NCBI RefSeq assembly: GCF_025060895.1
Contig: NZ_JANZKV010000174.1
Span: 1-57,558, forward strand
From: Stieleria sedimenti
GTDB lineage: Bacteria > Planctomycetota > Planctomycetia > Pirellulales > Pirellulaceae
Length of the DNA: 57,558 nt
Direction of reading: 5' to 3'
Within the stretch, counting starts at the first letter, position 1, and the number at the start of each line of letters is the position of its first letter. The notes beneath the pieces were generated by a model. It was given only the letters and a program-made list of their open reading frames with translations. It did no database searches and was not told where the DNA came from. A program made the position numbers and the translations under genes. This document shows positions 7,887-17,854 of this stretch, in pieces.

Positions 7887-10331
7887 TTACTCTCTCGTCT
7901 TTGTGGCATCAAGGTTCAACAGCGAGTGGACCAGCATCGTCATCGCCGCCAAGTCGATGCTTGACGGTTCGGGACCGTCGGCTGGCAGAATGGCGGGACC
8001 ATCTTGCGAGATCATCTTTTGCGCGGCATCCGGATTGTCGCGGTAGACCGCACGGAATTGCTGCAGTGCGTCGATCATTCGATTCAACGCGTCGTCACTC
8101 GGGATCTTCGACGTGATCGTTTCATAGGCAAATTCGATCCGCTGTCGGTCGCTCGTTTCGGTCTGCAGCAACCGCGAGGCGAGCGTCCTGGCCGCGACGA
8201 AGTATTGTTGTTCGTTCATCAAGACCAGCGCTTGCAGGGGTGTGTTGGTTCGTTCCCGCCGGGCCGAGCAACTCTCCCGCGTCGGCGCGTCAAAGATCGT
8301 CATTTGCGGCGGCGGCAGGCCGCGTTTCCAAAACGAATACACACTTCGCCGATAGATCTTTCCGCCTTCATCGGGTTCGAAGACGCGCGGATACGAGTAC
8401 GGCATGGCCACGATCTTCCACAGCCCTTCGGGTTGCGGCGGCTTGACGCTTTTTCCATACAGCGTCGGGTTGAGCAAACCGCTGACCGCCAACACCTGAT
8501 CGCGAATCACTTCGGCGTCATAGCGGTAACGCGAGCCACGCGCCAGCAGACGGTTTTGCGGATCGGCGATGAATCGTTCTTGCGGGGCGGCCGAACTCTG
8601 GCGATAGGTTTGTGAGAGGACAATCTTTCGCATCAACGCTTTGACGTCCCAGCCCGAATCGACGAATCGGTTTGTCAAGTAGTCCAGCAATTCCGGGTGG
8701 CTGGGTGGCTCACCCTGGGCACCGAAGTCTTCCGATGTTTTGACGATTCCAACGCCAAACAATTGTTGCCAGAATCGATTGACGGCCACCCGCGCCGTCA
8801 ACGGGTTGTCCGGATCGACCAGCCATTTGGCCAAATCCATCCGCGTCTTGGTCGGCTGGTCTGATTCCAGCGGTGGCAGAAAACCGGGCGTGTCTCGGCT
8901 GACCACTTCACCGGGTTGGTCGTAATTGCCACGAACCAGAATGTGTGCCGGGCGGACCTCCTCACGCTCCTTCATGATCAGCGTCGCAGGAATCGACTCG
9001 ATCAACTGCTCCCGGGACGCCTGCAGTTGCGCCAGTTGATCGCTCAGTTGCTTTCGTGTTTCTTCCGCCACGCGATCCTGCGCTCCGGACTCGGCAGCCT
9101 GCTCCGTCTGTTCATTTGACTTCTGCTTGCGTTCAAGCTTCTTGAGACTCGCTTGGACAGCGGCGATCTGCTGATTCAATCGCGTCAGTTCCTCGCGTTG
9201 ACTTTCGCTGGGCAACTCCAAATACGGCGGTTGTAGACCCCGTTTAAAGTCCAGACCGCGACGTCCACCGGTTTCCGGTTCGCCGTCAAAGTTATTGAAG
9301 AACGCATAGAACTGATAGAAGTCACGTTGCGTGATCGGGTCATACTTGTGGTCATGACAGACAGCACATTCCAGCGTCAGCCCCAAGAACGCGGTCCCGA
9401 CGGCGGACACGCGGTCCACCACATTCCGCATGAAACTTTCTTCGGGTAGGGCGGTACCGCGATCGATGATCAAGTGCAGTCGATTGAATCCGGACGCGAT
9501 CAACTGGTCCGTCGTCGGTTGCTCGTAGAGGTCGCCCGCGATTTGTGCGATGGTGAATTTGTCGAAGGAAAGGTTTTGGTTGAAGGCGCGAATCACCCAG
9601 TCGCGATAGGGGGTCATTTCGCGATAGTGATCGTGATGCAACCCATTGGTGTCGGCAAAACGAACCAGGTCCAACCAGTAGCGCGCCATGTGTTCGCCAT
9701 AGTGTGGTGATTCCAGCAATCGGTCCACCAGGGTCTCATAGGCTTGCGGAGACGGGTCATTGAGAAACGCGTGAATCTCCGAACGTGTGGGAGGCAATCC
9801 GGTCAAATCCATCGTGACCCGACGAATCAGCGTCCGTTTGTCCGCCGGATCGTTGAGCGTGAATCCGCGTTCCCGGAGTTTCGCGATCACAAACTGATCG
9901 ATCTCGTCTTTGGAATCGTCCGCATCGGCAATCGTCGGCGGAGTGACGTCGGCGGGAGGAGCAAACGACCAGTGTTTCTCATAGCGGGCCCCAGACTTCA
10001 CCCAGCGGGTCAGCAACGCGATTTGCTCTGGCGAAAGCGATTTATTTGAATCCGGCGGCGGCATCACCGTCTCCGGATCATCCGAGGTGATGCGCGAGAC
10101 CAGTTCTGTCAAATCAACTTGCCCCGCGATATCCAAGCGAACATCCGCCTGCCGGTCCTCTTCGTCCGGTCCGTGACAGAAAAAACAGGTGTCCGACAGA
10201 ATCGGTCGAATCTGGTGGTTGAACGAAACGGTCTGTTCCTCTGAACCAGCGGATTCGGCCACGTTGCACCACGCGAGCCCGGTCAGCATGGAGAGGAGAA
10301 CACAACAACAAACTCGCATTAAAAAATCCAT
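7887..10331 (-). CDS. Planctomycete cytochrome C (PSD1) / DUF1549 / DUF1553 protein
   Basis: 814 residues from the chosen ATG at 10331; a second ATG at 10319 is equally possible, and the open frame to 10556 adds a non-signal-like extension. After a hydrophobic signal ([15 protein letters not shown]) comes the planctomycete cytochrome C-like domain with heme motif C49-F-F-C52-H53. DUF1549 covers about residues 140-350 and contains a second C-x-x-C-H, '[12 protein letters not shown]'. A charged segment around 385-430 (EKRQ-rich) looks like a coiled coil. DUF1553 fills the rest ('[15 protein letters not shown]', 'SQTYRQSS', '[11 protein letters not shown]'). Operon with the DUF1501 gene, 2 bp apart. 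Likely exported and heme-binding; the reaction is unknown. Confidence 0.92.
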   Translation of the reverse strand: MDFLMRVCCCVLLSMLTGLAWCNVAESAGSEEQTVSFNHQIRPILSDTCFFCHGPDEEDRQADVRLDIAGQVDLTELVSRITSDDPETVMPPPDSNKSLSPEQIALLTRWVKSGARYEKHWSFAPPADVTPPTIADADDSKDEIDQFVIAKLRERGFTLNDPADKRTLIRRVTMDLTGLPPTRSEIHAFLNDPSPQAYETLVDRLLESPHYGEHMARYWLDLVRFADTNGLHHDHYREMTPYRDWVIRAFNQNLSFDKFTIAQIAGDLYEQPTTDQLIASGFNRLHLIIDRGTALPEESFMRNVVDRVSAVGTAFLGLTLECAVCHDHKYDPITQRDFYQFYAFFNNFDGEPETGGRRGLDFKRGLQPPYLELPSESQREELTRLNQQIAAVQASLKKLERKQKSNEQTEQAAESGAQDRVAEETRKQLSDQLAQLQASREQLIESIPATLIMKEREEVRPAHILVRGNYDQPGEVVSRDTPGFLPPLESDQPTKTRMDLAKWLVDPDNPLTARVAVNRFWQQLFGVGIVKTSEDFGAQGEPPSHPELLDYLTNRFVDSGWDVKALMRKIVLSQTYRQSSAAPQERFIADPQNRLLARGSRYRYDAEVIRDQVLAVSGLLNPTLYGKSVKPPQPEGLWKIVAMPYSYPRVFEPDEGGKIYRRSVYSFWKRGLPPPQMTIFDAPTRESCSARRERTNTPLQALVLMNEQQYFVAARTLASRLLQTETSDRQRIEFAYETITSKIPSDDALNRMIDALQQFRAVYRDNPDAAQKMISQDGPAILPADGPEPSSIDLAAMTMLVHSLLNLDATKTRE

Positions 10332-10384
10332 CGGATCAATATGGGTGGGGCCAGTTTCCCGCTCACGGATAGTATAGTGCCTAA

Positions 10385-10446
10385 GTGGCGTCAGCTTCCA
10401 GCTTGCGTTCCCCTGGTTTTCCACGCAAGCCGAAAGCTGACGACAC
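10385..10446. repeat. REP-like hairpin in a divergent promoter region
   Basis: A 23-nt arm at 10385-10407 (GTGGCGTCAGCTTCCAGCTTGCG) pairs with 10424-10446 (CGCAAGCCGAAAGCTGACGACAC) across a 16-nt loop with three or four mismatches. It occupies the middle of the 142-bp gap between the divergent PSD1 and sulfatase genes. There is no T-run, so it is more likely a repeat element than a terminator. Confidence 0.7.
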
Positions 10447-10473
10447 CCACCACACCGTATTGGATCCGCCGTG

Positions 10474-11922
10474 ATGTTCAACCGATTCTGCGTCACCAGT
10501 TTGCTGTGTCTTGTTGCACTCGGGGCGCCGCCCCGAGTGGAGTCCAAGTCCCCCAATATACTTCTGATTTGCGTCGACGATCTTAAACCGACGATCGGTT
10601 GCTATGGAGATCCGGTCGCCGTCACCCCGAATATCGACGCCCTGGCAGCCCGGGGTGTGCGTTTCGATCTGGCGTACTGTAATCAAGCCGTCTGCTCGCC
10701 GAGCCGTAATTCGCTGATGACCGGTTTGCGGCCGCAAACCATCGGCGTTTACGATTTGCCCACGCATTTTCGCGATGCCGCACCCAATGCCGTCACGGTC
10801 AGCCAACATTTTCAACGCAACGGCTATCTCGCCGAGGGACTCGGCAAGATTTATCACACCGGCCACGGCAATCGCGATGATGCCGAATCGTGGAGTGTCA
10901 CGTCGTGGCGTCCCAAGGCACCCGCATACGTCCTGGAAAAGAATCTGGCGATGAGAAAGCGGGATGCAAAAGGACGCCTGCGCGGCCCGGCAACCGAATC
11001 CGCCGATGTCTCCGACGAGACCTACGCCGATGGCATGATCGCTGAAGAGGCAGTCCACCGGTTGGAAGTCTACAAACATCGAATCGATCAGCCGTTCTTT
11101 TTGGCGGTCGGATTCCTCAAGCCACACCTACCCTTCATCGCACCACAGCGTTACTGGGATCTGTACGACAAACGCAAATTGCCAATGCCGAAGGTCGAGA
11201 CACCGCCGCGGGGCGCCCCCAGTTACGCATCGACAACGTTTGGTGAACTTCGCAACTACAGCGACATGCCGGCCCGGGGCGAGATCGACGATGCCACCAC
11301 GCGACATTTGATTCATGGCTACTACGCCGCGACCAGCTACACCGATGCGCAAATCGGCAAGTTGCTCGAAGCCCTCGATCGGTTGAACCTCACCGATGAA
11401 ACCATTGTCGCACTGTGGGGGGATCACGGTTGGCACCTGGGCGATCACGGCATGTGGTGCAAGCACACCAATTATGAGCAAGCCGCACGCATTCCGATCA
11501 TCGTTGCGGCGCCGGGCGGTGTCCGCGGCGCGGCGACCCAGGCCATGATTGAAACCGTTGACCTGTATCCGACACTGACCGAGTTGGCGGGATTACCGAC
11601 GCCGGCCGGGTTGGATGGACAGAGTTTTGCGGATGTCATCCGCAACGCCGACGCGACCGCACGGGACTTTGTGACGCACGTCTATCCGCGCGGCGGTCGA
11701 CTCGGACGTGCGATTCGAAACAGCCGTTATCGAATGGTGGAGTGGAAGGTGGTCGCAGGGCCACGCGAAGAAGCCGAGATCGAACTGTATGACTACCAGG
11801 TCGATCCCTTGGAAACAGAGAACATCGCCGCGACATCGGCTGCGATCGTCGCGCAGCTGCGCGACAAATTGGACCAGCAGCCCGAAGCCAAGCCGCAATG
11901 GAAGCAGCGAAAGAAAAACTGA
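10474..11922 (+). CDS. Secreted sulfatase, iduronate-2-sulfatase type
   Basis: 482 residues from ATG 10474; a GTG directly before it (10471) could also serve. A Sec signal (FCVTSLLCLVALGAPP) precedes the sulfatase domain. The metal-binding 'CVDDLKPTIGCYGD', the formylglycine motif 'CSPSRNSLMTG' (C74) and 'GLGKIYHTGHGN' are typical of the iduronate-2-sulfatase group, and 'LWGDHGWHLGDHGMWCKHTNYE' contains the C-terminal metal and substrate histidines. The length matches the family. It is divergent from the PSD1 gene and converges on the next gene with a 15-bp gap. Expected to remove sulfate from a sulfated glycan outside the cytoplasm; the natural substrate cannot be read from the sequence. Confidence 0.92.
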   Translation: MFNRFCVTSLLCLVALGAPPRVESKSPNILLICVDDLKPTIGCYGDPVAVTPNIDALAARGVRFDLAYCNQAVCSPSRNSLMTGLRPQTIGVYDLPTHFRDAAPNAVTVSQHFQRNGYLAEGLGKIYHTGHGNRDDAESWSVTSWRPKAPAYVLEKNLAMRKRDAKGRLRGPATESADVSDETYADGMIAEEAVHRLEVYKHRIDQPFFLAVGFLKPHLPFIAPQRYWDLYDKRKLPMPKVETPPRGAPSYASTTFGELRNYSDMPARGEIDDATTRHLIHGYYAATSYTDAQIGKLLEALDRLNLTDETIVALWGDHGWHLGDHGMWCKHTNYEQAARIPIIVAAPGGVRGAATQAMIETVDLYPTLTELAGLPTPAGLDGQSFADVIRNADATARDFVTHVYPRGGRLGRAIRNSRYRMVEWKVVAGPREEAEIELYDYQVDPLETENIAATSAAIVAQLRDKLDQQPEAKPQWKQRKKN

Positions 11923-11937
11923 ACTTTGGGCCCACGA

Positions 11938-13764
11938 TCACTCTGCCGCCGGGTTCGGCGCGACGAACATTCGATGCGCGACCCAGTCCGGTTCTAAATC
12001 GACACGCCAGATCAGCTTGTCGATCGGCGTGCCCCGAGCGTCGATGCTGGGCAATCGGTTCAGCGGCACCAGCGCGGATGCCTGGTCCGGCATCGTCGCA
12101 AAACGCGAAACAAATGGCTCCAGCGTCAGCCGAGAGATCCGCCCACCGACGTTTCGAAACTCTTGAAGCTCCGCGGACGACTGGGCGTCTGCGGCGGACA
12201 AGTCCAACGGCCCATGAGAATCATCGAGTAGCAAACAATCATGCAGTTCCGCCACGTACGCGTCGATCGGAAATGAAGCCGGCACACTCGTGTAATGCCG
12301 AGGGTCCTGCGGAACGATCGTCACTTTGGCTGTCGGCGAAAGCCGCACGGTCGACTCGTCTTTCATCTTCATGCCCAACATCGACTTTGCATCGCCGACG
12401 ATCCAGCTGGCAGGGGAAGAGAGGACTCCGGGGGTGAGCACCCGCGCGCGTGTCGATTGCGGCCCGTAGATCGCCGGTGCCACCGTCGTCTCCGGCGTCT
12501 CGTCGCGATTCAGGCGGTTCGACGCCAAGGGATAACCGCTTGAGGCGTGTTCGATCTGCTGTGACGCATAGCGTTGCATCCAACGCGTCGGTTCCGCCGT
12601 TGCGATGGAATACCGTTTGACGTGTTCGGCCAGCGGGGCATGCTTGGCGGCCAACTGCTCGACGGCCGACACGACGCTCGGGTCCAGCGAACCGAGCAGC
12701 CGTCGGTCAAGCTTGGACAAGGCGCGAAGCACGTTCGGATACAGCGCGGTGAGCTGATCCGCGGGACTCGACTGGGCGGCGGAGTTCAAGACGTTGACGA
12801 TCGCCGCGTTGCCCGTCGCTTCGACTTGGTCCATGATTTGTTGAAACGGCTGGGCCGTCGTTTGGACATCCCCGTCGCTGAACGCCCACGCCGTTGCGAC
12901 GCTGCGAGTGACGGCGGCCGACGCATTGCCCCACAGCCTCGTGATGTGCTCGATCGCCTCGGCCGCATCGCCGCGTTTGCCATCGGCCAGCGCGACCGTG
13001 GGCGATTGTTTCAGCTCCGATGCCAGACGAGCCGATTCGGACTTCAACAGGTCAACCGCGTCGACGTACGTTTGGATCGTTTCCGTCGCTCTCGCTTGAT
13101 AGTCTTTGCGACGCTCGCGATTGAGCCGATTCAGAATGTCTTGGTAGGGAATGTTGACTTCATTCTGAAACGGTCTGCCCACGGAACCGTTGAGATAAAA
13201 AACACTCGAAAGCTGTTTCAAGAGCAACGGTTGGATTTGCCGCTCGGCTTCGGCGAGTTTTCCCTGGCCGGCCAGTTCAGCGGCTCGCGCCATCGTCTGC
13301 TGTCGGTTCGAGGTCTGGTTCTTCAGCACCGCGAGTTCTTTCGCCTGGAACTCGATCAGCCGTTGGGCGAAAACTTGCATCGCCTTGCGGAGCATTGCAA
13401 ATTTCTGCTTCAGGTCCGCGCCGGCGGGTTCGCCCATCGCCATGAGGTGTTCGGCGTACCAAATGCCGCGATAGACTTCGGGGTAAATCCTGGAAAGCTG
13501 TTGATGCGGAAAGCGTCTTCCCGCGTTGGCCGCTTCGGTGCTGCGGATCACCAATTCCTCCCACTCGGCGAACTTGGCGTACATCGCCTGGATTTGTTTT
13601 TCAGCACCTTGAATCGTGTTGTGCGCCTTGAGGGGCTTTTCGGGGTCCTGGGTGCTCGGGTTGGCGTGAGCGGCCGCGTTGAACCCGCCTGCCAGGCAAA
13701 CCGCGAGGATCAATGTTCCAACGCTTCGCTGCCAATGCGGGATGGGGGAGTGTTTCTGTTTCAT
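11938..13764 (-). CDS. Secreted protein of unknown function, helix-rich
   Basis: 608 residues. A signal peptide (TLILAVCLAGGFNAAAHA) is followed by a long, mostly alpha-helical region to about residue 400 with many charged, Gln- and Ala-rich stretches ('ARAAELAGQGKLAEAERQI' resembles a TPR-like helix pair). The C-terminal about 180 residues are less helical and include 'IWRVDLEPDWVAHRMF'. I recognise no family. It starts 3 bp after the end of the lipoprotein gene, so the two are probably translated from one message and may work together at the cell envelope. Confidence 0.8.
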   Translation of the reverse strand: MKQKHSPIPHWQRSVGTLILAVCLAGGFNAAAHANPSTQDPEKPLKAHNTIQGAEKQIQAMYAKFAEWEELVIRSTEAANAGRRFPHQQLSRIYPEVYRGIWYAEHLMAMGEPAGADLKQKFAMLRKAMQVFAQRLIEFQAKELAVLKNQTSNRQQTMARAAELAGQGKLAEAERQIQPLLLKQLSSVFYLNGSVGRPFQNEVNIPYQDILNRLNRERRKDYQARATETIQTYVDAVDLLKSESARLASELKQSPTVALADGKRGDAAEAIEHITRLWGNASAAVTRSVATAWAFSDGDVQTTAQPFQQIMDQVEATGNAAIVNVLNSAAQSSPADQLTALYPNVLRALSKLDRRLLGSLDPSVVSAVEQLAAKHAPLAEHVKRYSIATAEPTRWMQRYASQQIEHASSGYPLASNRLNRDETPETTVAPAIYGPQSTRARVLTPGVLSSPASWIVGDAKSMLGMKMKDESTVRLSPTAKVTIVPQDPRHYTSVPASFPIDAYVAELHDCLLLDDSHGPLDLSAADAQSSAELQEFRNVGGRISRLTLEPFVSRFATMPDQASALVPLNRLPSIDARGTPIDKLIWRVDLEPDWVAHRMFVAPNPAAE

Positions 13765-13767
13765 CGC

Positions 13768-14427
13768 TCAGTTCCCCTCCACGACGGCCAGGATTTCACC
13801 ACCGGCAATCTGCAACGGCTGATCGTCTGAACCGATCAACGTGCACGGCTCGATCGTCGCCGCCATCGTTTTTTCCTGCATGTTCATCGATCCAAAAGTG
13901 ACCGAGACCGGGCGACCGATTTCATTCCGCGCGATCGCCGCCCCCGGCTCGGGTTCGATGAACAGATTACACGGCAACGACTTTCCCGCGAGCAAAGCCA
14001 CCGTTTCAACGGTTGTGGTGCAGTGCAGAAAGACGGCCGGGGCAGAGGTGCGTTCGGCGCCGGGCGGATAGCTTGTGATTTGCAGCGAGTTTTTGCGACC
14101 GTCGCCGACCACATGCATGGTGACGACGGCTTGATCGATTTCGATCGGCTCGGCAGTTTGGATCACCATCCTGCCTGTTTCCGGCAATTCCTCCTTGGCC
14201 GTTTCAACCAACGCATCGGTCATTTTCTTGCTCTCCTTGACCAGGTTCTTGCCTTCCTTTTGAACCGAGTCGGCAAGATCCTTGAGCTTCTCTTTCGAGC
14301 ACGCCGACAGAGCCGGTACGCAGAGCATCAGCAGCAGTAACGGGACGCGTCGAGCCGGTCCGCATGAAACGATGGGATTGGCAACCCGCGTCGATCCGCG
14401 ACGGCGGTGGGCGGACTTGGCGTTCAT
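13768..14427 (-). CDS. Putative lipoprotein of unknown function
   Basis: 219 residues from ATG 14427. The open frame extends upstream to 14580, but the chosen start puts a positively charged n-region and hydrophobic core (VPLLLLMLCVPALSAC) at the N terminus, ending in a lipobox-like LSAC. After the lipid-anchor Cys comes a charged helical stretch ('KLKDLADSVQKEGKNLVKESKKMTDAL') that could span the periplasm, then a beta-rich domain of about 130 residues. No known family recognised. Transcribed just ahead of the helix-rich secreted protein, 3 bp apart. Confidence 0.7.
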   Translation of the reverse strand: MNAKSAHRRRGSTRVANPIVSCGPARRVPLLLLMLCVPALSACSKEKLKDLADSVQKEGKNLVKESKKMTDALVETAKEELPETGRMVIQTAEPIEIDQAVVTMHVVGDGRKNSLQITSYPPGAERTSAPAVFLHCTTTVETVALLAGKSLPCNLFIEPEPGAAIARNEIGRPVSVTFGSMNMQEKTMAATIEPCTLIGSDDQPLQIAGGEILAVVEGN

Positions 14428-14626
14428 AAAATGCACCGGGGAAATCAAGCAGCGTCTGAGCACAAGCCGGATGTCCTGTTTGCAATGCGGCAAAAGGAAT
14501 TGACTCGAGAAAAACGCGCCAAAGACAAGTGTTCCTAACAGATTAGCAGAAACGGAGGCTGCTTGGATTCTTGAACGCATCTGTTGATGCCGCCGTCGCG
14601 TGGACGTGATTGCGCCGCGCTATTTT

Positions 14627-15919
14627 CTACAAGCAGCGGAGTTCGGTACCGACACGCAGCAACAAGCGTCCGTTGGCGTACGCAGGCGTCGCCCCGACCG
14701 GTCCGCCCAGATTGATTTCGCTCAGTTTTTCAAATTGTCGTGCCGCACGAAACACCGTCGCCTCGCCGTTTAAATTGATGACCAGGACCTTGTCCCCCAA
14801 GAGAATCGGCGACGCGCTGAAGGTCCCGCCGATACGACTGGTCCACTGGACGTCGCCGGTGGCCACATCAAAACAGGACGCGATGCCCTTGTCGTCGATG
14901 GAGAACAGCATGCCGTCGTGCACGATCGAGGTCGGGACGTAAGGGGCGGCCTTTTCAATCCGGTAAACCTCTTGTGGCGTGTCCGAATCGTTTGCGGGCA
15001 TCCGCACGGCGACCAGATGGTTGCCGCCGCCGCCGCTGCCACTGGATCCGATCGCCAAGTCACCCGCGACGATCGGCGAACTGACGCAGCGCATCTTGAA
15101 GACCGGCAGTCGCCAAAGCATCTTGCCCGTTTCAAGCGACAGCGCATAAATGCCGTCTCCGGTGTTGGCACAGATCACTTTGCCGTCGCGGATCACCGGC
15201 GTGCCGTAACAAACACGCGTCGAGGTCACGGGCGTTTGCCAAATCGTTTCACCCGTCGAACGATTCACTGCAATGATGCGACTGGTGCCGGGCTGGCCGC
15301 TTTCGACCCGTTCGGCCTGTTGTGAAAAATTCAGCACCACGACGTCGCCATGAACGGTGGGTGAGACGCCGAACCCGTGCTGGCTTTGCGCCACGCCGAA
15401 GTCACGCTGCCAGATCTCGTTGCCTTGATGGTCCAAACATCTCAGCCACGTGTGCCGGCGGTCGCTGTGCGCGATGTAGACGTATTGGCTATCGGTCGCC
15501 GGCGTGCTCGAGGCCAGTGTGTTTCGGTTGTGCAGATGATTCTTCGCTTGCGGGAACTCACGCGACCAAATGGCTTTGCCGGATTGCAGATTAAACGACA
15601 TCAATCGAATCGTCTGCTTGGCCGGAGACATCGAGAGCAGATAAACGCGTCCGTTTTGAATCGCCATCGAACCGACGTCGCGCGTCTGCAAATCGACGGT
15701 CCACCGATATGCTTGTTTCTCCCAGCCCTCGGGAAGCTTCGCCTCAGGAAGCACTCCGGCAATCCCCAGGCCGTGAAAGCCGGGCCAGTCGTCGGCGTGT
15801 ACGGGCGCGACGCTGCAAACGAGGGTCAATCCGAAGAGGCAGGCGAGGACGTGTTTGGCGAGACGGCGGATCGGCTGATCGCCGTCAGATGCGACCAGGG
15901 AAAGCGGAAAGGCTGGCAT
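14627..15919 (-). CDS. Secreted PQQ-type beta-propeller protein
   Basis: 430 residues. The N terminus has a signal-like segment (VLACLFGLTLVCSVAPVHA) and the mature protein starts 'DDWPGFHGLG', the typical opening of planctomycete PQQ-like propellers ('WPxxxG'). Blades contain the repeat signature 'A.....G...W' ('LQSGKAIWSREF', 'RSTGETIWQTP', 'LETGKMLWRLP', 'VATGDVQWTSR'). No PQQ-binding residues could be assigned, so it may be a structural or sensor propeller rather than a dehydrogenase. Expected in the periplasm or at the cell surface. A second protein of this class lies at 43745-45070. Confidence 0.88.
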   Translation of the reverse strand: MPAFPLSLVASDGDQPIRRLAKHVLACLFGLTLVCSVAPVHADDWPGFHGLGIAGVLPEAKLPEGWEKQAYRWTVDLQTRDVGSMAIQNGRVYLLSMSPAKQTIRLMSFNLQSGKAIWSREFPQAKNHLHNRNTLASSTPATDSQYVYIAHSDRRHTWLRCLDHQGNEIWQRDFGVAQSQHGFGVSPTVHGDVVVLNFSQQAERVESGQPGTSRIIAVNRSTGETIWQTPVTSTRVCYGTPVIRDGKVICANTGDGIYALSLETGKMLWRLPVFKMRCVSSPIVAGDLAIGSSGSGGGGNHLVAVRMPANDSDTPQEVYRIEKAAPYVPTSIVHDGMLFSIDDKGIASCFDVATGDVQWTSRIGGTFSASPILLGDKVLVINLNGEATVFRAARQFEKLSEINLGGPVGATPAYANGRLLLRVGTELRCL

Positions 15920-16077
15920 GGAGGGACCGTTCGGTGGGACAGGGTGGCAGGGAGGCCGAGTGGATGGAACCTGATTTTAACCAGATTTTCAGCCCAGCGG
16001 GCAACCCTGGGACACATCTTCCGCGAAATCCTTGGCCGACGACCGCGGTCGCCCGTCGTCTTGTCAGTGCAACGGCG

Positions 16078-16956
16078 TTAACGCCGAAACAAGCCGTATT
16101 TGACGATGCACCACAACGCCCCGACCCCGTCACGCCAACCAATCTTCTTGCCCTCGTCGTACCAACGGTGCTGATAGCGGATCGGCCGCTCGGTGAAACG
16201 CAGTCCCAGTCGTGCCAGCCTTGCGGTCACTTCAATCTCGATCCCGAATCGACACTCCTGCAGATCGGGCATGATCTTCTGCAGGTGCTTCCGCGGGACC
16301 ATCTTGTAACAGGTCTCCACGTCACTCAGACGAATGCCGATCGCGATGCTTGCCAACAGCGTGATCAACCCGTTGACCGTCTGGTGCCACCAGGGGGAAA
16401 GCTGGCGATCGTAGTGACCGTAACGGGTCCCGTACGCCACGTCGGCCTCCCCGGCAATCAACGGTTGCAACAGGTAGCGAAAATCAGACGGATCGTATTC
16501 ACGGTCCGCGTCTTGAATCACCACGATGTCTCCGGTGGCTTGTGCAAAGCCGCTGCGAATCGCCGCGCCCTTGCCACGGTTCTTTTCGTGTGCGATCACG
16601 ATGACGTCAGGGTCGTGCTCGAGTGTCGACATCGCTTCGAGCGTTCCGTCCTTGCTGCCGTCATCGATCAAAATGATTTGCATCGGCAAGCCGGTCGCGC
16701 GAAGACGGTCCACCACCGAAGTGACCGTCCCGCTTTCATTGAACACCGGAACGACGACCGACAACAAGAATCCTTCGGGTAGCTCAAAGATGGCGAGTTT
16801 ACGACAGGCGTCCTTCCCAAGTTCGGCGTGCATCCGGCGAACATAGTCGGTCCCCCAGAACGAGCCGGCATCGGTTTGGCGATCGGTATCATCCGAAGCA
16901 ACCATGCCGAACCGGTTGGGTGGATGGATCGGCGATTCATCGGCGGGATCGTGCAT
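16078..16956 (-). CDS. Family 2 glycosyltransferase (DPM1/polyprenyl-phosphate type)
   Basis: 292 residues from ATG 16956; the frame is open to 17043 but the extension is not family-like. The GT-A fold is shown by 'LSVVVPVFNESGTV', 'IILIDDGSKDGT' and the metal-binding 'IQDADREYDPSD'. 'EKNRGKGAAIRSGF' binds the nucleotide sugar, and 'DVETCYKMVPR' plus 'EIEVTARLARLG' are typical of the dolichol/undecaprenyl-phosphate mannosyl- or glucosyltransferase branch. A short hydrophobic stretch (LITLLASIAIGI) may touch the membrane. Likely makes a lipid-linked sugar or extends a surface glycan. Confidence 0.9.
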   Translation of the reverse strand: MHDPADESPIHPPNRFGMVASDDTDRQTDAGSFWGTDYVRRMHAELGKDACRKLAIFELPEGFLLSVVVPVFNESGTVTSVVDRLRATGLPMQIILIDDGSKDGTLEAMSTLEHDPDVIVIAHEKNRGKGAAIRSGFAQATGDIVVIQDADREYDPSDFRYLLQPLIAGEADVAYGTRYGHYDRQLSPWWHQTVNGLITLLASIAIGIRLSDVETCYKMVPRKHLQKIMPDLQECRFGIEIEVTARLARLGLRFTERPIRYQHRWYDEGKKIGWRDGVGALWCIVKYGLFRR

Positions 16957-17534
16957 GAAGTTGACTGAGAAACGCGAAGCAAACCGGACACCTTGAGCAA
17001 TGTTAGTCGATCCAACGTAGCTTCGCACTGACTTCTTGAGCAAGCCATTGAACTGGAAGTGGTCGCTAGGATTTCAATCGGTGTCGCGCACAACACGAAT
17101 CAACACGAACGCAATTCGGTTGCATCCGCTTCGAAAAAAAAATCGATGTGTTTCGTCTCGTAATTCGCGAGACTTTCAACGACTCTGCTTCACTACACTG
17201 CACAGACGTCAAACTTTGTTGTTGACATTCCAATCGAAGGTCGCCACATTTCTCTGACGCTCGCGTTGTGGAAAAGTTGTTCGCGACGTGGCGTTTGCTT
17301 TTTGACTTTTCACCACTTGCACGGGAGACGTTTTGTCGTGACTCGACAAACACGTTTGCGAAATCTGATTTCGCTTTGTGCTACCAACCTTAGCCATTGG
17401 TGCTTAGCCACTGTCGCTTCGCCATGGTGCGGTCGCTACGGCCTGCCGACAGCGAAGTTCCGGCGCCTCCAACGGGACGCCCCCTTCACGTTTCATTACC
17501 CACCGCGAGCGATGGCGCATAAGACGATCATCTG

Positions 17535-17778
17535 AAGTTGACGAAGGACGCGTTGGCTTCGGAGCAGCCTCACCGGATGTGGAGGCTGTTGATTCCTGGA
17601 AGACGGCACCGAGAGGGACAGCCGGCAAGTCAGACCCCGGATTTGCGACAGGGAAAGTAACTTCCAATTTTGTCATTGATAATCTGTCGTCCGGATTTCG
17701 GCTCAGGATGTGCCGTCCCGGAAGGCAAAATGACAAAAACTGGGCCGACCCTCATGGAAGAGGGAAGGCCTTTTTTTT
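17535..17778 (+). ncRNA. Candidate structured RNA ending in an intrinsic terminator
   Basis: Within a gene-free stretch of about 1.46 kb (16957-18419), bases 17667-17677 and 17727-17738 form a 10-nt perfect inverted repeat (TTTTGTCATT/AATGACAAAA) with nested TCCGG/CCGGA pairing inside. Directly after it comes a strong terminator hairpin. This looks like the 3' end of a transcript on the plus strand. No convincing coding sequence fits, and the sequence does not match the signatures I know for tmRNA, RNase P RNA, SRP RNA or 6S RNA. The 5' end is a guess. Confidence 0.35.
17743..17778 (+). terminator. Intrinsic terminator with eight-T tail
   Basis: Stem GGCC (17743-17746), GA, CCCTC (17749-17753), six-base loop, GAGGG (17760-17764), AA, GGCC (17767-17770), followed by T8 at 17771-17778. 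It is the clearest rho-independent terminator in the window and sits where no plus-strand gene is seen upstream. Confidence 0.8.
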
Positions 17779-17854
17779 CGCGCCGACGCCGATGGTCATC
17801 GGCACACCCGCGTGAATCACGCTCGCCCGGAAAGTTCGTGCAGTTCTTGAAAGT

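Noticed and set aside
12574-13830. 418-codon plus-strand ORF antisense to the helix-rich secreted protein
   Set aside because: No signal peptide or family motifs; Arg/Gly-rich composition typical of antisense frames in GC-rich genes. The minus-strand frame has a signal peptide and operon context.
17404-17736. 110-codon minus-strand ORF in the gene-free stretch
   Set aside because: Low-complexity Ser/Pro/Arg composition, no ribosome site, and it covers the structured element; kept only as possible RNA.
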